Assembly (NCBI GenBank): GCA_001949185.1
Contig: BDGG01000012.1
Coordinates: forward strand, 1,382,035 to 1,446,034
Direction of reading: 5' to 3'
DNA: 64,000 bases
Origin: Ramazzottius varieornatus
Taxonomy: Eukaryota; Tardigrada; Eutardigrada; Parachela; Ramazzottiidae
The notes below the pieces were generated by a model, which made no database searches, was not told the DNA's origin, and was given only the letters and a program-made list of their open reading frames with translations. Position numbers and translations under genes: made by a program. This document shows positions 49,880 through 63,120 of the stretch, piece by piece (the first letter of the stretch is position 1; each line of letters starts with the position of its first letter).

Positions 49880-50350
49880 ATGGACGCAGGCGCGTTGAAT
49901 AAGCGAAGTCTGGTCCCCGGACGATTTCCACCTCGCTTAAGCCAGAACTGGCCAGAGTACTTTTCGAACGACGAATCCACTGAGGACTACCTTAATCGTT
50001 CACACTCGACTGAGACGAAACTACAAAACGGCATGTTGAGAATTTTACTGGAAATTCAGACGGCGCAGACCATCGTCCATTTGCTCCGACCCATGTCGCA
50101 AGAATCAGTAATCAGTAAGGAATACTTTCATAAACCCGTGAGGCTGAAATATTCTAGTATAGACAAGATGAAACTGTAATGTTGACAGGGAAGTTTGACA
50201 GGGAAAGTCCAAAGATTTTACTGGGCCTTCTTCCTGAAAGAGCATCCTGCAAACACACAAAACCCATTTGATAATTATCATGCCAAGTAAGCAACTCAAG
50301 AAATTCCTTAACTCTAGCGCCAACCACAGACCGAAGCCGTCGGCTGTTTG
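49880..50350 (+). CDS. Possible small plus-strand gene, exon structure unclear
   Basis: ATG 49880 opens about 75 residues of protein-like sequence (SLVPGRFPPRLSQNWPEYFS, then ESTEDYLNRS, then GMLRILLEIQTAQTIVHLL). This is followed by a GTAATC or GTAAGG donor near 50110-50120. The next segment, from an acceptor at about 50189, reads VQRFYWAFFLKEHPANTQNP in one frame. A GTAAGC and a CTAG acceptor then lead to KPSAVWQVLR and a stop. Another frame after that same acceptor gives [20 protein letters not shown] up to a GTAAGT. No family recognised; transcript evidence is needed to choose. Confidence 0.35.
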
Positions 50351-51095
<745 letters not shown>

Positions 51096-51261
51096 CAGTG
51101 TACGACAAAATAAACCGTTAAAAATGGGTGTATGGAGCTAGATGGCTAAAGCCAATGGAATTTGCGCATGTAGCAAAACTTAATTCTCATTGGCTCAGTC
51201 GTAAGTAAGCTCAGCTGGAGTGTTACGCCCATTTTTAGCGGGTTAATTTTGTCGTACACTG
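51096..51261. mobile_element. TA-flanked MITE (mariner-type ends)
   Basis: Terminal inverted repeats of about 38-40 bp: CAGTGTACGACAAAATAAAC at 51096 against the complement of GTTAATTTTGTCGTACACTG ending at 51261. The repeat continues inward to AAAAATGGG(T/C)GTA. TA duplications at 51094-51095 and 51262-51263. Length 166 bp, no coding capacity. Structure matches Tc1/mariner-derived MITEs, but the ends differ from the element at 9375-10407. Confidence 0.92.
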
Positions 51262-51789
51262 TACGCCCAAACTGACACTTAATAGTTCTTGCTTCTTTCA
51301 GTTCTTACTGCCTCACAGAGAATTCCTCCCTGATGAATATGCCGGTTCCGCGGAATTTAACTGAAAGTCCACGACTATATCGCAACAATGTTTCCGTTAT
51401 AGTCACCATAAGCCGAGTATACGGGGTTGCTTCTGGGAGCCATCTTATGGTCACAGTGGCCAGTACGAGTTTGCAACAATGGAACCACGAATTTCAGCAC
51501 GAAGCACAATACGGCGAGCGGTGCGTTCCTAGCACACGTACAGTAAGTTTTACTTCTGGTCGAACGTCAAAAGTTTCGTGAGAAACGCGGTGATTTTAGC
51601 TCAGACCTACAAAAGATGATTAGTCCGTTAATTACATGCGTATCCGCCACGCTTTGGTAGAGCTTCGGTCACATTAGAAACTTTTGTTTACAAGCTCTCC
51701 GTTTATATAATTATAAGTTAGATATTGTAATTATCTGCATAAGAATTGGTACTTTGCCGAATGGAAACTGCCGATCTTGACGTTTCGTC

Positions 51790-52997
51790 TCAAGCGGCAC
51801 CCGTCTGCGTCTCGCAAACCTTCGGCTTGTAGTCCCGAAGAACGAACCGGAGCTCGTTGATGCGTTTGTTTTTCAGTTCACTAGGCTTCCGATGACATTG
51901 CTTCGTACAGTAATAGTCAAATGAGGGAGCCTCATGGTCAAGCTCGAAGCGCGCGTTATTATTGTTGGTAGACCAAGAGCGACGGCACTTTGTTTGACAC
52001 TCCACAGTACACAATCAAAGCCCAAAGTGTCCGAGCTGGAAACAAAGCCACCATTCCATATGCACTCCATACTTTGCGTGTGAAAAATACCGTAATTATA
52101 ATCAGTTCATGACGTAGTATGAGGGGAAGTTGCTCTTAGTCTCTCCTTGTGCTCGCGGATTAGTTCGAGCACGGACCTGTAGGTGTGACCACCCTTTGGG
52201 CGCATGGTACAGGTGATCACGCATTGAACTGACCAGCGACAAGCTTCCCTACAAAGGACGGTTGAATTTGGCATGGCGAGAGGCTAAGTGTAGTCGTTGA
52301 TACAACAGCATGATGTTTCTGCTTTCGGACATATAATCATGGGATTATGAAGTATACTTCTGTGCCCAGAATGCTTACCTTCCATTCCTCTACCAGAAGC
52401 ACCGTAGATCGTACTATTTGCACCTCGAAACTCTATTGTCCCGCCGAGATGCCCCATCCTGTCATTCGATTATAATTTATGATTAAAAACCCTGGGCTGT
52501 TCGACCATTACATCCCAACTTATAACTCGGAATAAGGAGGAAATCTTACGGTGATGTTCGTGGATGGTAGCGCCGGTTATCGTCATCTTCATCCATGCTA
52601 AAGTTCCATCCAGCTGCAAAAATGAAAGATAAACCCATTGTCCCCACATCAATCGTAACGTCGCTGAAGCCGGACGGTACAGTAATGGTAAGTGATACCT
52701 GCCTAAGAAAACGTGTGACCTCATAATCCTAAGCTCTTTTTTGCAAACTGCAAAGCTCTAAGGTATCTTCTGATACTTTAGATCGCCGTGTGTGAAACGC
52801 TTACACAAAAAACCGTGTGATAACAATGAGATTGCAACCTCAGCAGGAAAAAAGGCGTTAACTTCGTCCTCGTAATCTCGTGTCTTTTGCTGCCAGAGGA
52901 TGAAAAAAAACACGCGTTTGAAATCATCTCGTTCATATCTGGGTCTTCGAGACAGGTATTCATCGTAGTAAAATACCCCGCTCCAAGTCACTTCCAT
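51790..52997 (-). CDS. Unrecognised multi-exon gene with Cys-rich C-termini
   Basis: Candidate exons, 5' to 3': 52997 down to about 52940 (MEVTWSGVFYYDEYLSRRPR); about 52708-52549, GFSDVTIDVGTMGLSFIFAA then GWNFSMDEDDDNRRYHPRTS, with donor GTAAGA; about 52457-52383, MGHLGGTIEFRGANSTIYGA then SGRGME, with donor GTAAGC; and about 52245-52110, ACRWSVQCVITCTMRPKGGH then ELIREHKERLR to a stop. A further segment, about 51999-51790, reads CQTKCRRSW...YYCTKQCHRKP...INELRFVLRDYK to a stop and may be an alternative terminal exon. Exons 2 to 4 join in phase. Two Cys-rich ends with a similar EL...VLR/REH(Y)K helix are notable. I cannot assign a family or a location. Confidence 0.45.
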
Positions 52998-52999
52998 GT

Positions 53000-53925
53000 T
53001 GTTGACTATTGCTCACCTTGAAACTGAACTTATCTTTCTTCCTGCGCTGTACGAGTCGCTGTGGAATACCTAGAGGAATCCACCTGAATGGCTCGAAGGA
53101 ATGACTACAATATGGAAATCGATTGTGCTTCAATATAGAACATTACTGAGCCAAGCCGGAAAATACAACCCAGCAGAAGAATGGCGAACCTTTCAGAATA
53201 TCCCCGTAGGTTTCCCAACTCTTGTACAGTAGTTTCTTTGTCCTGTAAAATAGAAGCTCGTATGTTAATTTCCCATATCACATGTTATGAGACTAACGTG
53301 ATTGTTACGTGGATTCGCGTCGATAACGGAGCGAAATTATTGACCTTGTTATTGATCTGTCCGTTTGGTCTCATCGGCACTACCTTGCTTTCCGTTTCCA
53401 GCTTTCCATCAGATCCTCTTTGTCACTTGTCTGTCCACAGTGACCAGTTCATCAAGGTAGACGATAGAGACAGGCATGAGAAGATCAATAGGCCAGCTCG
53501 TTCAGAGTCCAGTCAAAGCTTCTCAGCCTTCTCTTCCTGCTTACCTGTTCAAAGTCGGCAAACAGAAAATAGAGCACTTGTTTTGCGAGCGTCCACTGTC
53601 CACTGTCCGCCCATTAACCATTCCTCGATGCATTTACAGCTTGCTTTGTCCGAACATACCTAGAGTATGGTTACCTTCTGCTTCCCCAATATTCCAATTA
53701 AGGCAGTTTGATTTCCATGGCCATTCCATTCAAGATACTCAACTGTCGACAGGTAGGGTCCTTAAAAGTTACATGACTCAGAATCAGGCATGCACACTAA
53801 TGAATTCTGAACCGAAAAACAGCAATCAACAGTTCAACTCGAGGAAGGAAGAGACTCATATACTAAATCAGATGGAACACTCTTCAACAAAACCGTCATT
53901 ACTGCAAGTTGTTTCTGTTTTGCAG
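53000..53925 (+). other. Upstream region and possible 5' exons of the pseudo-protease gene
   Basis: The frame used by the exon at 53926 stays open upstream to 53476, but the strong acceptor GTTTCTGTTTTGCAG at 53911-53925 suggests a spliced exon start. The initiating Met is unresolved; ATG 53872 is a candidate if the acceptor is not used. Confidence 0.35.
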
Positions 53926-56900
53926 AACCCGGCCTTTCAAACCGTGGACATCGATGGCTTGTCCAGTCAAATTAATGGATCTACCTACGGATCTTATCAT
54001 ACCTTGTCCAATGACAATTATCCCACCAGGAGCGTGTCCACGGTATCGCCAGTCTCCAAGACGGACGTTCCCGGTGGCCAGCTGAACCATACATTCCTGA
54101 GGGAAGCGACAGACCCGAACGCTAACGTTTATCCTGAAAGAGAAGCCCATTATTTTGGTAAAAGTCTTCCGAGGGTGGAGAAGGACCCCAGCGCAGGCCA
54201 TGACGGGAGCCGGCGTTCGTACTCACCCACCGAAGACCGCGAACTTCCCACGTATTATATGCCTGTTAATGCTCATCGAAAACTCCTCCGGTAAGCAAAG
54301 TCGGCGTTCTTCGGAACGAAGAGCTGGAAACATGCACGGTTCCATTAAACCCACAAAAGCGAGCAGTCGGCAAAGACAGCGGTCCCGTGATCTCGACTAC
54401 CTGCATACCAAGAACCGTACAGTTATACGTTGAACTCGTATGCGGGTGCTTCGCAATGGGATACGTTGGCTATTATGGCCTTCCGGATTAGATCACCGTT
54501 CTACTGTAAGTTATGTCTTTCCGGATCGTCCAAGTTTTTTTAATTTCAGAGGAGAAATTTTATACGTGACCAAAGATACCCGGAAAAGCAAATCCAAATG
54601 CTGGAAACGCACCCTTTGCATAGCGCTGATTGCTGCCGTGTTGATCATCGCGGTTGTGATAGGAAGCCTTAGTGCAGGTATGGTTATCTCCTGAATCCTC
54701 TTTAACTTAAGTTCGGCGCTCCTCCGGAAAGTCGGCTCGTTTTCGAGCATTTCGAAGCCATGAAATCTGCAAAACCATTCATGTTTTACAGTTGGTATCA
54801 TATTTAATCCTCGGAATGTGGAGCAACGGAAAGACAACTTACAGGCGTTGTCAGTTACGTCAGATGGACTACGGTCAGCAGTGGATATCGAAGTGCAGGA
54901 GATCGACAAAAGGGTAGAAACCAGTCCGTCGAGACTGCATCCAGGATCCGAAAGGGAGCCCAAGTTGATCTCAAACAGCGCCGGTGGGATCAATGGAGTC
55001 TCCGAACAAGCTGGCCATGGACGACTTCCGGTCGATGGATCTGTAACGGGGACGACTCAAAGCACTCTGGAACTTTTCCAGATTGGCCCGGTTGAAGGAG
55101 GTAGGAAACCTCTCTCAGCCTTCTGTCAGCGCGTTTGCAAACATAGATTAACCTCAGAGAAAGTGGTATTAGATAAAGTCTAGATTCTGGACGCCAGTGA
55201 CCAGGACACGAAGATCTGAAAATGATGTTTTTGTTTCGGTTTTCGAGCTTTCAAGCAATCAATCAATTAATGACCGTGGCAGTGGCATCAGCGGTCGCTT
55301 CCGGTTGGTCGCATCTCTATTATGCTTGCAGGCTGCAGTTCTTTGCGGCTGCGAGTATCGCGCGGACTCGCAAAGTCAAACGATGTAGCTCAGGAACCGC
55401 CTGTCAGTGTTGACAAGATCGGTTCTCATAATATTACTTATGCAAAGTTTAAGGGGATTGTTGAATGAGCATTGATGGCATTGTTATGATGGGTGCTGAC
55501 TGTTGACTGATGCTTGCTCTGACATTGCAGTACCCGAGGCCGTCGAAGGAGAACTCCGCATCTTGAATATGGATTTCCAGATGGCTTTAGCTGACCACAA
55601 GTCCTGGCTCTACCAATATACGGCGAACGACCTGGCCACCTACGTGAGTAAAGCTTGTTTCTGCGCATCATCGCCTCATGCAAAAAAAAGTAGTAGAAAG
55701 TTATCGAAGTGGCGGCAAGAGAGGAAGACTTGTGACGTCACTGCGAAACAAGCGACCTTGCTCATTTGACACCGGAAGCTTGTAAAGATGGGTCGTGTAA
55801 ACATATCAAAACCACTTCAGAGATTCGTTAGAACTTGTTGAAGTAGCCCTTGTATCGCACTTTGTTCCATCATAAAATGATCATCATTCAATGATCCAAC
55901 TAGTAGCATTGATTTTATGATTCGTGTAATCCATGTTTACTGTTTTTACAGCTCACTGACATTTTCATCAAGGCGGTCAACGCGGAAAACTTCAATGCGA
56001 CAAGAGTGATCTCTTTTCGGTAGGTCTCACAAGATCCTTACGGAGATCCATGAAGCACGGTTCACAAGGTTTAGTCTTATAGACCCGGAAGTGTGATAGC
56101 CAAATTTCAAGCGCTGTGGAATCAAGCACCGGCAAACTGGGACGCTGTTGTAACTCAAGTCATGAACAACCACCTGGACCTCAACAGTAACTTCATCGGT
56201 ATGATCGTGACTGCATAGTTATAACAGCTGGGAACGATATCTAATGAATGATTTTCTGCGCAGGGAACTATCTGATTGATCGCGGATCGCTTTCCATCAA
56301 AAGTACGTACTGGGATCTTTATTTTCCAATCTGCTTTTCTAATGTCCAATGAAATACATTCTTCAGGCATTTTCTACACATGCCGCGTCGACAATGGTGG
56401 TTGCTCTCATCTTTGCGAGTTCGATCTCCTGGAGATGAAGCAATACTGTCTGTGTCCAGATAATCGGTACACGCTGATGAATCTGACCACCTGCGCATTG
56501 ACTTCCGGTACGTCACCTGGCCGTAAAAGCACCTCACGCCAGGCTAAATCCATCCTTTTCCCTCATCGCATGTTCTTTCCTTCAGGGCTGAGCGCTGTAA
56601 CCACCAGGACGACTCCTGTAACTCCGAGCATGACGGTCCCGCCACTTCGTCCCACAGAAACCACCATATATACTTCCTTAATAACCAGCCGCGCCCTGTT
56701 CACTGTCGAGAACCTCAATACAACAGTGTCTCCTGGGCGAAACAGTGATCCTTCCTTCTTACACCTTGTCCCTGTCAACACTGCCGAAGTACCACGTGAG
56801 CCAGGCGTCGTCACTGGTCCATCAACCATGAACCATTCGTCCGATCACAACGCCGCTCTGGTCCATTACTCCATAGAAGAATCGACAACCATAACGACTG

Positions 56901-59900
56901 CGGTTTCCGCCCAGCAGAATACCACTTCCTCCACTCCTTCCATCGGTACCACGGGAGGCCAGGGGTCGACAACACTCAGTCCTCTTTCCCGGTATTCCAC
57001 ATGGTGGACGGTACTTAGCCTGCTGAACCAGCAACAGTCTACGACTTCGCCCAGCACGACAACCTCTACTACAACCGTCGGAGTTATTACACTGGAAACG
57101 ACGACGGAAGTCTTACCACTGATCGAAAGAACGGGTTTGACGGAAGATTTCCCAGCCCATTTACTATCAAGTACTCCACTTCCTGGTTTAAGTCATGAAG
57201 CTGGAGGTGGCCATTTGGATGTTCATTCCGTATCAACCGCAATGAACACGACTAACGTGACCTCGGAGGTAGGAGAGCCGGCTGTCCAGTCACAGATTTC
57301 CCACGAAAACGAAACCTTCGTCGGTCATGTTCCGCCTGCGCTGATAGCTAGCACAGAGCCTGTTGAAGGTTCCACAACCGAACATAATGAGGACGTGCTG
57401 GAAAGCGAAGATGGTCATGGAACCAGTACACGTGCATTGGTCGAGACGACCATGTCGACTTCCGGTGCTGTAGAACATGACGTTACCGAAGCTCCTCACC
57501 ATGCGATGCCTTCACCGGATCCGAATTTTGTCACGCTGCTTCATCCGGTCCATCCCATCAATTCTTCGGCCTGTACAAGCGACCAGTTCCACTGTGTTTC
57601 GGAGGACCGGTGCATTTCGAGCTTGGCTCGCTGCAATGGAGTTTCCGAATGTAAGTCTTCTTAAATACCAGAAATGACATTGGCGAGCTTCTCTTCTTCA
57701 TTAGCTAACCTATCTGTATGGTTTTGCAGGCGAAGACCGCAGTGACGAAAACGAATGTTTAGACTGTGGACAGAACTTCCGTTGCTCCAAAGAACCTGGA
57801 CTGTCAGAGTGCATCCCTGTTGGCCTAGTCGTAAGTTGTCGTCGACCTAGGTGTATGCACGGGTAAGCTCTGTATCTTTACTTGCTTGTTGGTTGCAGTG
57901 TGATGGACTGCAAGATTGTCAGAATGGTCGGGATGAGCAATCCTGCACACAGAACTTCTGTCAGGCTTCTGGGATGTTTCAATGTGTCACTGGATATTGC
58001 TTGGAGAACTCCAGTCGATGCGATGGAATGGGTAACTGGGTCCCTTACAACACCTAGCCTGTTTCTTACTTGCCCTTTCTTTCCTGGTGGAAGGATCATC
58101 TTCCATATTTGTTTGTAGGTGACTGCTACGCTATGGGAGTTCCGATCGACGAACTCAACTGCCTCAACAGTGAACAGTCGTACCAGTGCGCCGACGCCGG
58201 TCATTTCATGTGCACGGAAAGCAGACGATGTATCCCCATGGAATGGAGGTAAGCAAGCACTGGAAACCGGATAGCTTAAGAAGACGTTCTGATGTCTTAC
58301 TTTCTAGATGCAACAAGCGCACGGACTGCCTGGATGACGAAGATGAAAAGGCTTGCAGTTGCCCATCCGGACTGACTTTTGCGTGCGATGGTGGAGGATG
58401 TATCAACAGTCACTACAGATGCGATGGAGTTGCTCAGTGCGGTAAGCAGGCTACTATTGATAATCTGAGAATTGAAACACTTTGAGTTTCCGCACTGTAT
58501 GGTTCAAAAGTTTGTTTCTTTCGTTTTTAGCTGATGGGTACAGCGATGAAGTTGGCTGTACGCGGCTCGAACCTTCCGGACTTCTCGAAGTTCAGTCTGA
58601 TGCAAACGACTGGTTCCCTGTCTGTTCGGACAACTGGGTGAAGAACTCAGCCGATGCTGTGTGCAGTCGACTAGGCTATAGGTGAAATTAGTCATCTCAA
58701 TCAACAACTCAAATTTCAAATACCGTATTGAAATTATTGATTACATTCTTTTTCTTGTAGACCTGCATTGTCCGTGTTCTCCCTTGCCGCGGAAGTTACG
58801 AACCATTCCGAGTTTTTCTGGAGTAGCAGAGAGTTTAACGCTACTAGCCCCATCCAGGGTCAGCTCCGGGTGTTCAGCACCGCTGGCCGATGCCAGAACG
58901 GCAATGCACGTGCTGGTGTAACGTGTGAGAGATTTCGGTGCCAGCTTAATGCTAATCCAGCTGACGAGGCTCCGGCTAAGCTGCTGTCTTCCATCGTGAA
59001 GATCACGTTCGAAGGAGATCCATTCATCGCGTGTAACGGATATCTGGTTGCACCTATGTGGATTGTCACCAGCGCTAGCTGCCTGACGAACCGGTAAAAT
59101 TCTATATTTATGCGACGTAACTAAACCAATACACAATCCTTGAAATCTTTTTGGTACATAATGCCATTAAACAGCTTCCGGATCAGAGATTTTGTAAACA
59201 GTCAGTAAATATTTAGCCTAATTTGTTTGGACGGCTTCTCTTCAGGACGGCTCCTCTTCTTCGCGTGGCGTTCCAGGACCAAACCATTCAGGCCGGTGTG
59301 ATCGAGGTCCTTCAGCATCCTCAATACGTTCCTATTCGGATGATGCATGATCGCGATTTCGCCCTTCTAAGGCTGTCGAACAGTGTCCCAGCTAGCGTAC
59401 TTCCCCATTGTCTACCGTCAGAAAACGTTCTCCCTCGCCAATGTAAACTGATACGACTGCATACTAACGGCAGTTTCAGCAGTCACGACCTAACCAGCCT
59501 ACCGATTACCGAATGCAACGAAAAGAACGTTTATGCGAACCTGATCTCGGGTAGTATGGAGTGCTGGACTGTGAACGTGTCCGTTTGCGATGTACGTATT
59601 AACTATAAAGCAAATGCACCCAGCTTTTATTTTATTCCCAAGAAGACTTTGTCATAATTTTATGCGATGGCCACTTCTCATATTTCAGGAGGATGCAGTG
59701 TCACCAATGTTATGTGAAACAACGGAAGGTGGCTGGGAACTTCGCGGGTTCTTGTCATACCAACACCACTGCGGGTTCTTCTACAAAAAGCCTTTAGTGA
59801 TGTCTAATCTCACATTTGCTGCCAAATGGATGCGGTCAGTTGTTGGACCCAGCCTAACCAACGTTGTCCGCGATGTACCACCAGCAGCTGCCACAACTCC

Positions 59901-62250
59901 AAGCTCCGAATTATCCAGTTCTTCAGAAGCAAGCCATGCCGAAGAGCACCATGAATCGGCTGCTGTGGACGCGCACCAGCCACCTCCGGTCGGAAGCCAC
60001 GAACCGGTGCCGCCACCCGAACCACATCAAGCACCCGCAGCGCCAGCCGCTCATGGCGCTGAGCATAATCTACACGGGGATGCAGACAGTATCTCGGAAC
60101 GCGCACAGATCAACTCCAAGAAAGCTCTAGTAATGTTCGGAGCACCGAGAGTCCTTCAAGAGTCGAACACCACGAGTATACCCGCGGTCTTGAATGTGTC
60201 ATTCGTTTCAAATATTTCGGCAACCCTGTTTGATAATGTGACCACAAAAGCCGTGACTGCTGCTGAGGCACCACTGTTGACAACGATTGTGAGTACTCCG
60301 AGCACGAGCACGGTACCCTCTGTACCGTTCCTGACATGTCCAAATGGAGTGCTTTTGCTTCCGGAATATCTTTGTGATGGCATCGAAAACTGCGGCGATG
60401 GGTGGGACGAGAACGTGGCGAACTGCATGGCCATGCCGTGTGATCAGCCGACTCATCAGCGTTGTGCCGGCGGAAGGTGTGTAGAAGCCATTGCGGTGTG
60501 TGATGGAAGATCACAATGCCCAATAAACTCAACGGACGAAGTGAGTTTTCAAATTTCAATGCCTGTTGTCCTACCTGTAGCAGGATTCATGACTATGGTT
60601 TCGATCATTTTTAGATTGGCTGCAAAGAATGTGACACGACAACCCACTTTCGGTGTCTCGAAGGCCGATGCGTTTCTCTGTCGTGGATGGACGACGGAGT
60701 TCCCGACTGCCTGAACGGGGAGGACGAAGCCAGCGTTGGATCGTGCAACAGCACGACTTCCTACCGCTGTGTCTACGGAGGTGGCTGTATCCCGAACGAG
60801 AAGGTCTGCGACGGGGTTTCCGACTGTCCGTCGAACTCGGACGAGTCGGATTGTGTGCGAGTGTACCATAGCTACGATACGCCCAGCGGTGTCGTCGGTA
60901 TGCGGTCTCGAGGCTCCGTGTGGACGCCCATCTGTCATTCTGGACATTCAACTGGTGCGGAAAAGCAATGGGGCGAGAAGGTTTGTCGGGAACTTGGATA
61001 CGACTTCTCCAATGCGACCAATCCAGAGTTCTCGGCAAACATCACGGGTTTCACAATAAGTGACCATGCTCCCGCCGAGGTCGATATTTACATGACTGAA
61101 AGGAACTTGACGGCGGGTCGCTGCAACAACTCGGAAATTCTGGCTGCCTCTTGCGGATCTGTTGGTAAGCGAAGACTTCTCACCAATTCATTTGACTATG
61201 ACAACTGAACATTTAGTATCCATATTTATCTTTTTTAGAGAGAGGAAACTGGAACTCAAATGTTACGGCTCTGGACTTGGCGGTAGCGTACAGGGTTCCA
61301 CGCGAAGAATACCGCCACATTGCTCTCCTTATCCACGTCAAAGGCGCGCTGGAACCGTGCATCGGGACCTTCTTGAATGCGCGCTGGCTGATCACTTCCT
61401 ACGAATGTCTCACCGAAGTGTAAGTATACAGTTTCTGTGTGCTAGGCATTTCATAATACCAGAAGTGACGAAGAGTGTTATGCAGGGACTCAAGCCTCGC
61501 TCCGTTCGACTGGGTCATCTCGACCGACCCGAATTCAGTTACGGACGATTCGCTTCGCTTCGTCCGTCGATTTGTTGCTCATCCCAACGCCAAATTCAGA
61601 GTATATTTTGCACAGCATGACTTGGTTCTGGTGGAACTCATGGAGGATGTCAACTTGACTGGCGGAATCAGCAAGGCCGGCTTGGTGCCTATTTCAGGAC
61701 CCTTGCCCGATTCCACCTGTGTCACATACGGATGGCTTTACGACAGTGAGTGCAAAGTTCACGCTTCTTACAACAGACATTTCCTTCCGACACTATACTC
61801 TTTTGGGTCTATCTTCAGCTGTGGAGATACCAGGAACAAAAGTTCAGAGAAAGTCCCAAGGGCGTCTGTATTCATGGCGCACTCCACTAGTGCCAACTGC
61901 CCAGTGTAATCAAGCGGGAAACTACAATGGGCTTGTTGATGCTTCCTCCCAGTTTTGCGGAGGTTTCCGGAACGCTACCCACAGAAGTCCTTGCATGGTA
62001 AGAGAAGGAGTCCTTGATTCCACCTGCTGGAGGGCTTGTTCGACGATATTCTTGTGCGCCTTTATAGGGAAGAATAGATGGGGCGCCAGTTATGTGTCTG
62101 AACGCCGGAGACCGTTGGGAGATCACGGGAGTCAGAGCTTTCCAACCAAACTGCGAATCTTCCTGGGTCGCCCCTTCAGTCTACACTGATGTTTTCCAGC
62201 ATAGAAAGTGGCTTGGTGATATCGTTGGGTCTGGTCTGTTGGACAAATAA
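53926..62250 (+). CDS. Type II membrane mosaic protein with two degenerate trypsin-like domains
   Basis: Twenty-two exons (53926-54290, 54550-54677, 54792-55100, 55531-55643, 55952-56019, 56083-56198, 56264-56302, 56367-56507, 56586-57650, 57730-57830, 57899-58031, 58119-58248, 58308-58441, 58531-58681, 58761-59093, 59246-59591, 59689-60540, 60615-61164, 61239-61419, 61486-61745, 61819-61997, 62068-62250) join in frame to about 1958 residues, N-terminus incomplete. Order: cytoplasmic tail; one TM helix (TLCIALIAAVLIIAVVIGSL); SEA domain (about 268-379); EGF-like (CRVDNGGCSHLCEF); about 340 residues of Thr/Ser/Pro mucin-like sequence; five LDLa modules; SRCR; S1-like domain; His/Pro/Ala-rich linker; four LDLa; SRCR; second S1-like domain. 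In domain 1 the His site reads TSASC and the Ser site EDAVSP; in domain 2 they read TSYEC and RIDGAP. Both catalytic His and Ser are lost while the Asp (HDRDFALL, HDLVLVEL) remains. Type II serine-protease ancestry is clear; it should be a non-enzymatic surface protein. Confidence 0.9.
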
Positions 62251-62552
62251 ACTATGGTTGACATACGCATCTCAGTACATCGAGCCTATTGGCTTCCCAT
62301 GTCTGAATCGAGTATTTTTGATTCTGCAGCTTTTTATTTCTATTTTGTGAATCAAAGGATGTACACAAAACTTATGTTCTCAAAATACAGTACGTGCAAA
62401 ACGACATAAACTATGGTAAACGAGTGGAGCTAAACAATCTACTTCTCGAAATATGGTTTCAGACAGATTACTTTTGAGAAAGGACACGTAGCTATCCCGA
62501 CTCTGGTAACTCCTGAAGGGCGCGGAAGGTCTGTTTTGAGTTAGCGGTTTCT
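62251..62552. other. Convergent intergenic region
   Basis: About 300 bp between the pseudo-protease stop and the UBC9 stop; presumed 3' UTRs. The AATAAA at 62246-62251 overlaps the stop codon of the upstream gene. Confidence 0.5.
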
Positions 62553-63120
62553 TCATTTACTTGATCCTTCGCCGTTTGATTGTGGAGGAGCACTTCCGCT
62601 AAACTTCTTGGCTTGTTCTTTGACGCGTCGGTCGTACTGCTCTCTATCTTTGGTGAAGATGTGATAGGCTTCAGCTTGTGCGGGATCTTTCTCGTTCGGA
62701 TTGACCATCAGATCTTGAATGCCCAACAGAATCTCCTTGACCGTAATGCCTGATCGCCATCCCTTGTCGTCATCCAGGATCGACAAGCACACCGTTCCCG
62801 AAGGGTAAATGTTAGGATGAAACAGCGGCGGATCGAAGGCGCATTTGGGAGATGATCCTGGATACTCTTCCTTAAACTTCATCTTCAGACGGTAGTTGCC
62901 ACCTTCCCACAGAGTACCTACAAACAAGAACCGTTTAGTCAGCATCCCCTCGAACACCATCCTCTGCACCTCTACCTTTTGGTCCTGGAATGATACAGTC
63001 CCAAACCCACAGGTTGAGTGTTCCATCAGGATTCTCGGTCGGCTTCGCCACGAAACCAAATGGGTGATCCTTGCGCCAGCTTTTGCGCTCTTCCGCCAGA
63101 CGCTGTAGTGCTAGACTCAT
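62553..63120 (-). CDS. UBE2I: SUMO-conjugating enzyme UBC9 (UBE2I)
   Basis: E2 enzyme that accepts SUMO from the SAE1/SAE2 E1 and transfers it to substrates, mainly nuclear. Two exons, 63120-62976 and 62917-62553, give 169 residues (human 158). The start [20 protein letters not shown] and the UBC9-specific stretch [19 protein letters not shown] are clear. The catalytic Cys lies in [14 protein letters not shown], preceded by the HPN motif ([11 protein letters not shown]), and [10 protein letters not shown] and RVKEQAKKF follow. The final 14 residues ([15 protein letters not shown] region) extend past the human end. The intron sits after GPKG, splitting a Gly codon. Confidence 0.96.

Noticed and set aside
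58761-59591. Active trypsin domain in the large mosaic protein
   Set aside because: The His and Ser motifs are replaced in a frame that is continuous and correctly spliced on both sides; only the Asp motif is conventional.
60110-61038. Long minus-strand open frames opposite the pseudo-protease
   Set aside because: Shadows of LDLa/SRCR exons; Arg/Ser-rich composition with no domain, and the plus-strand exons join in perfect phase.
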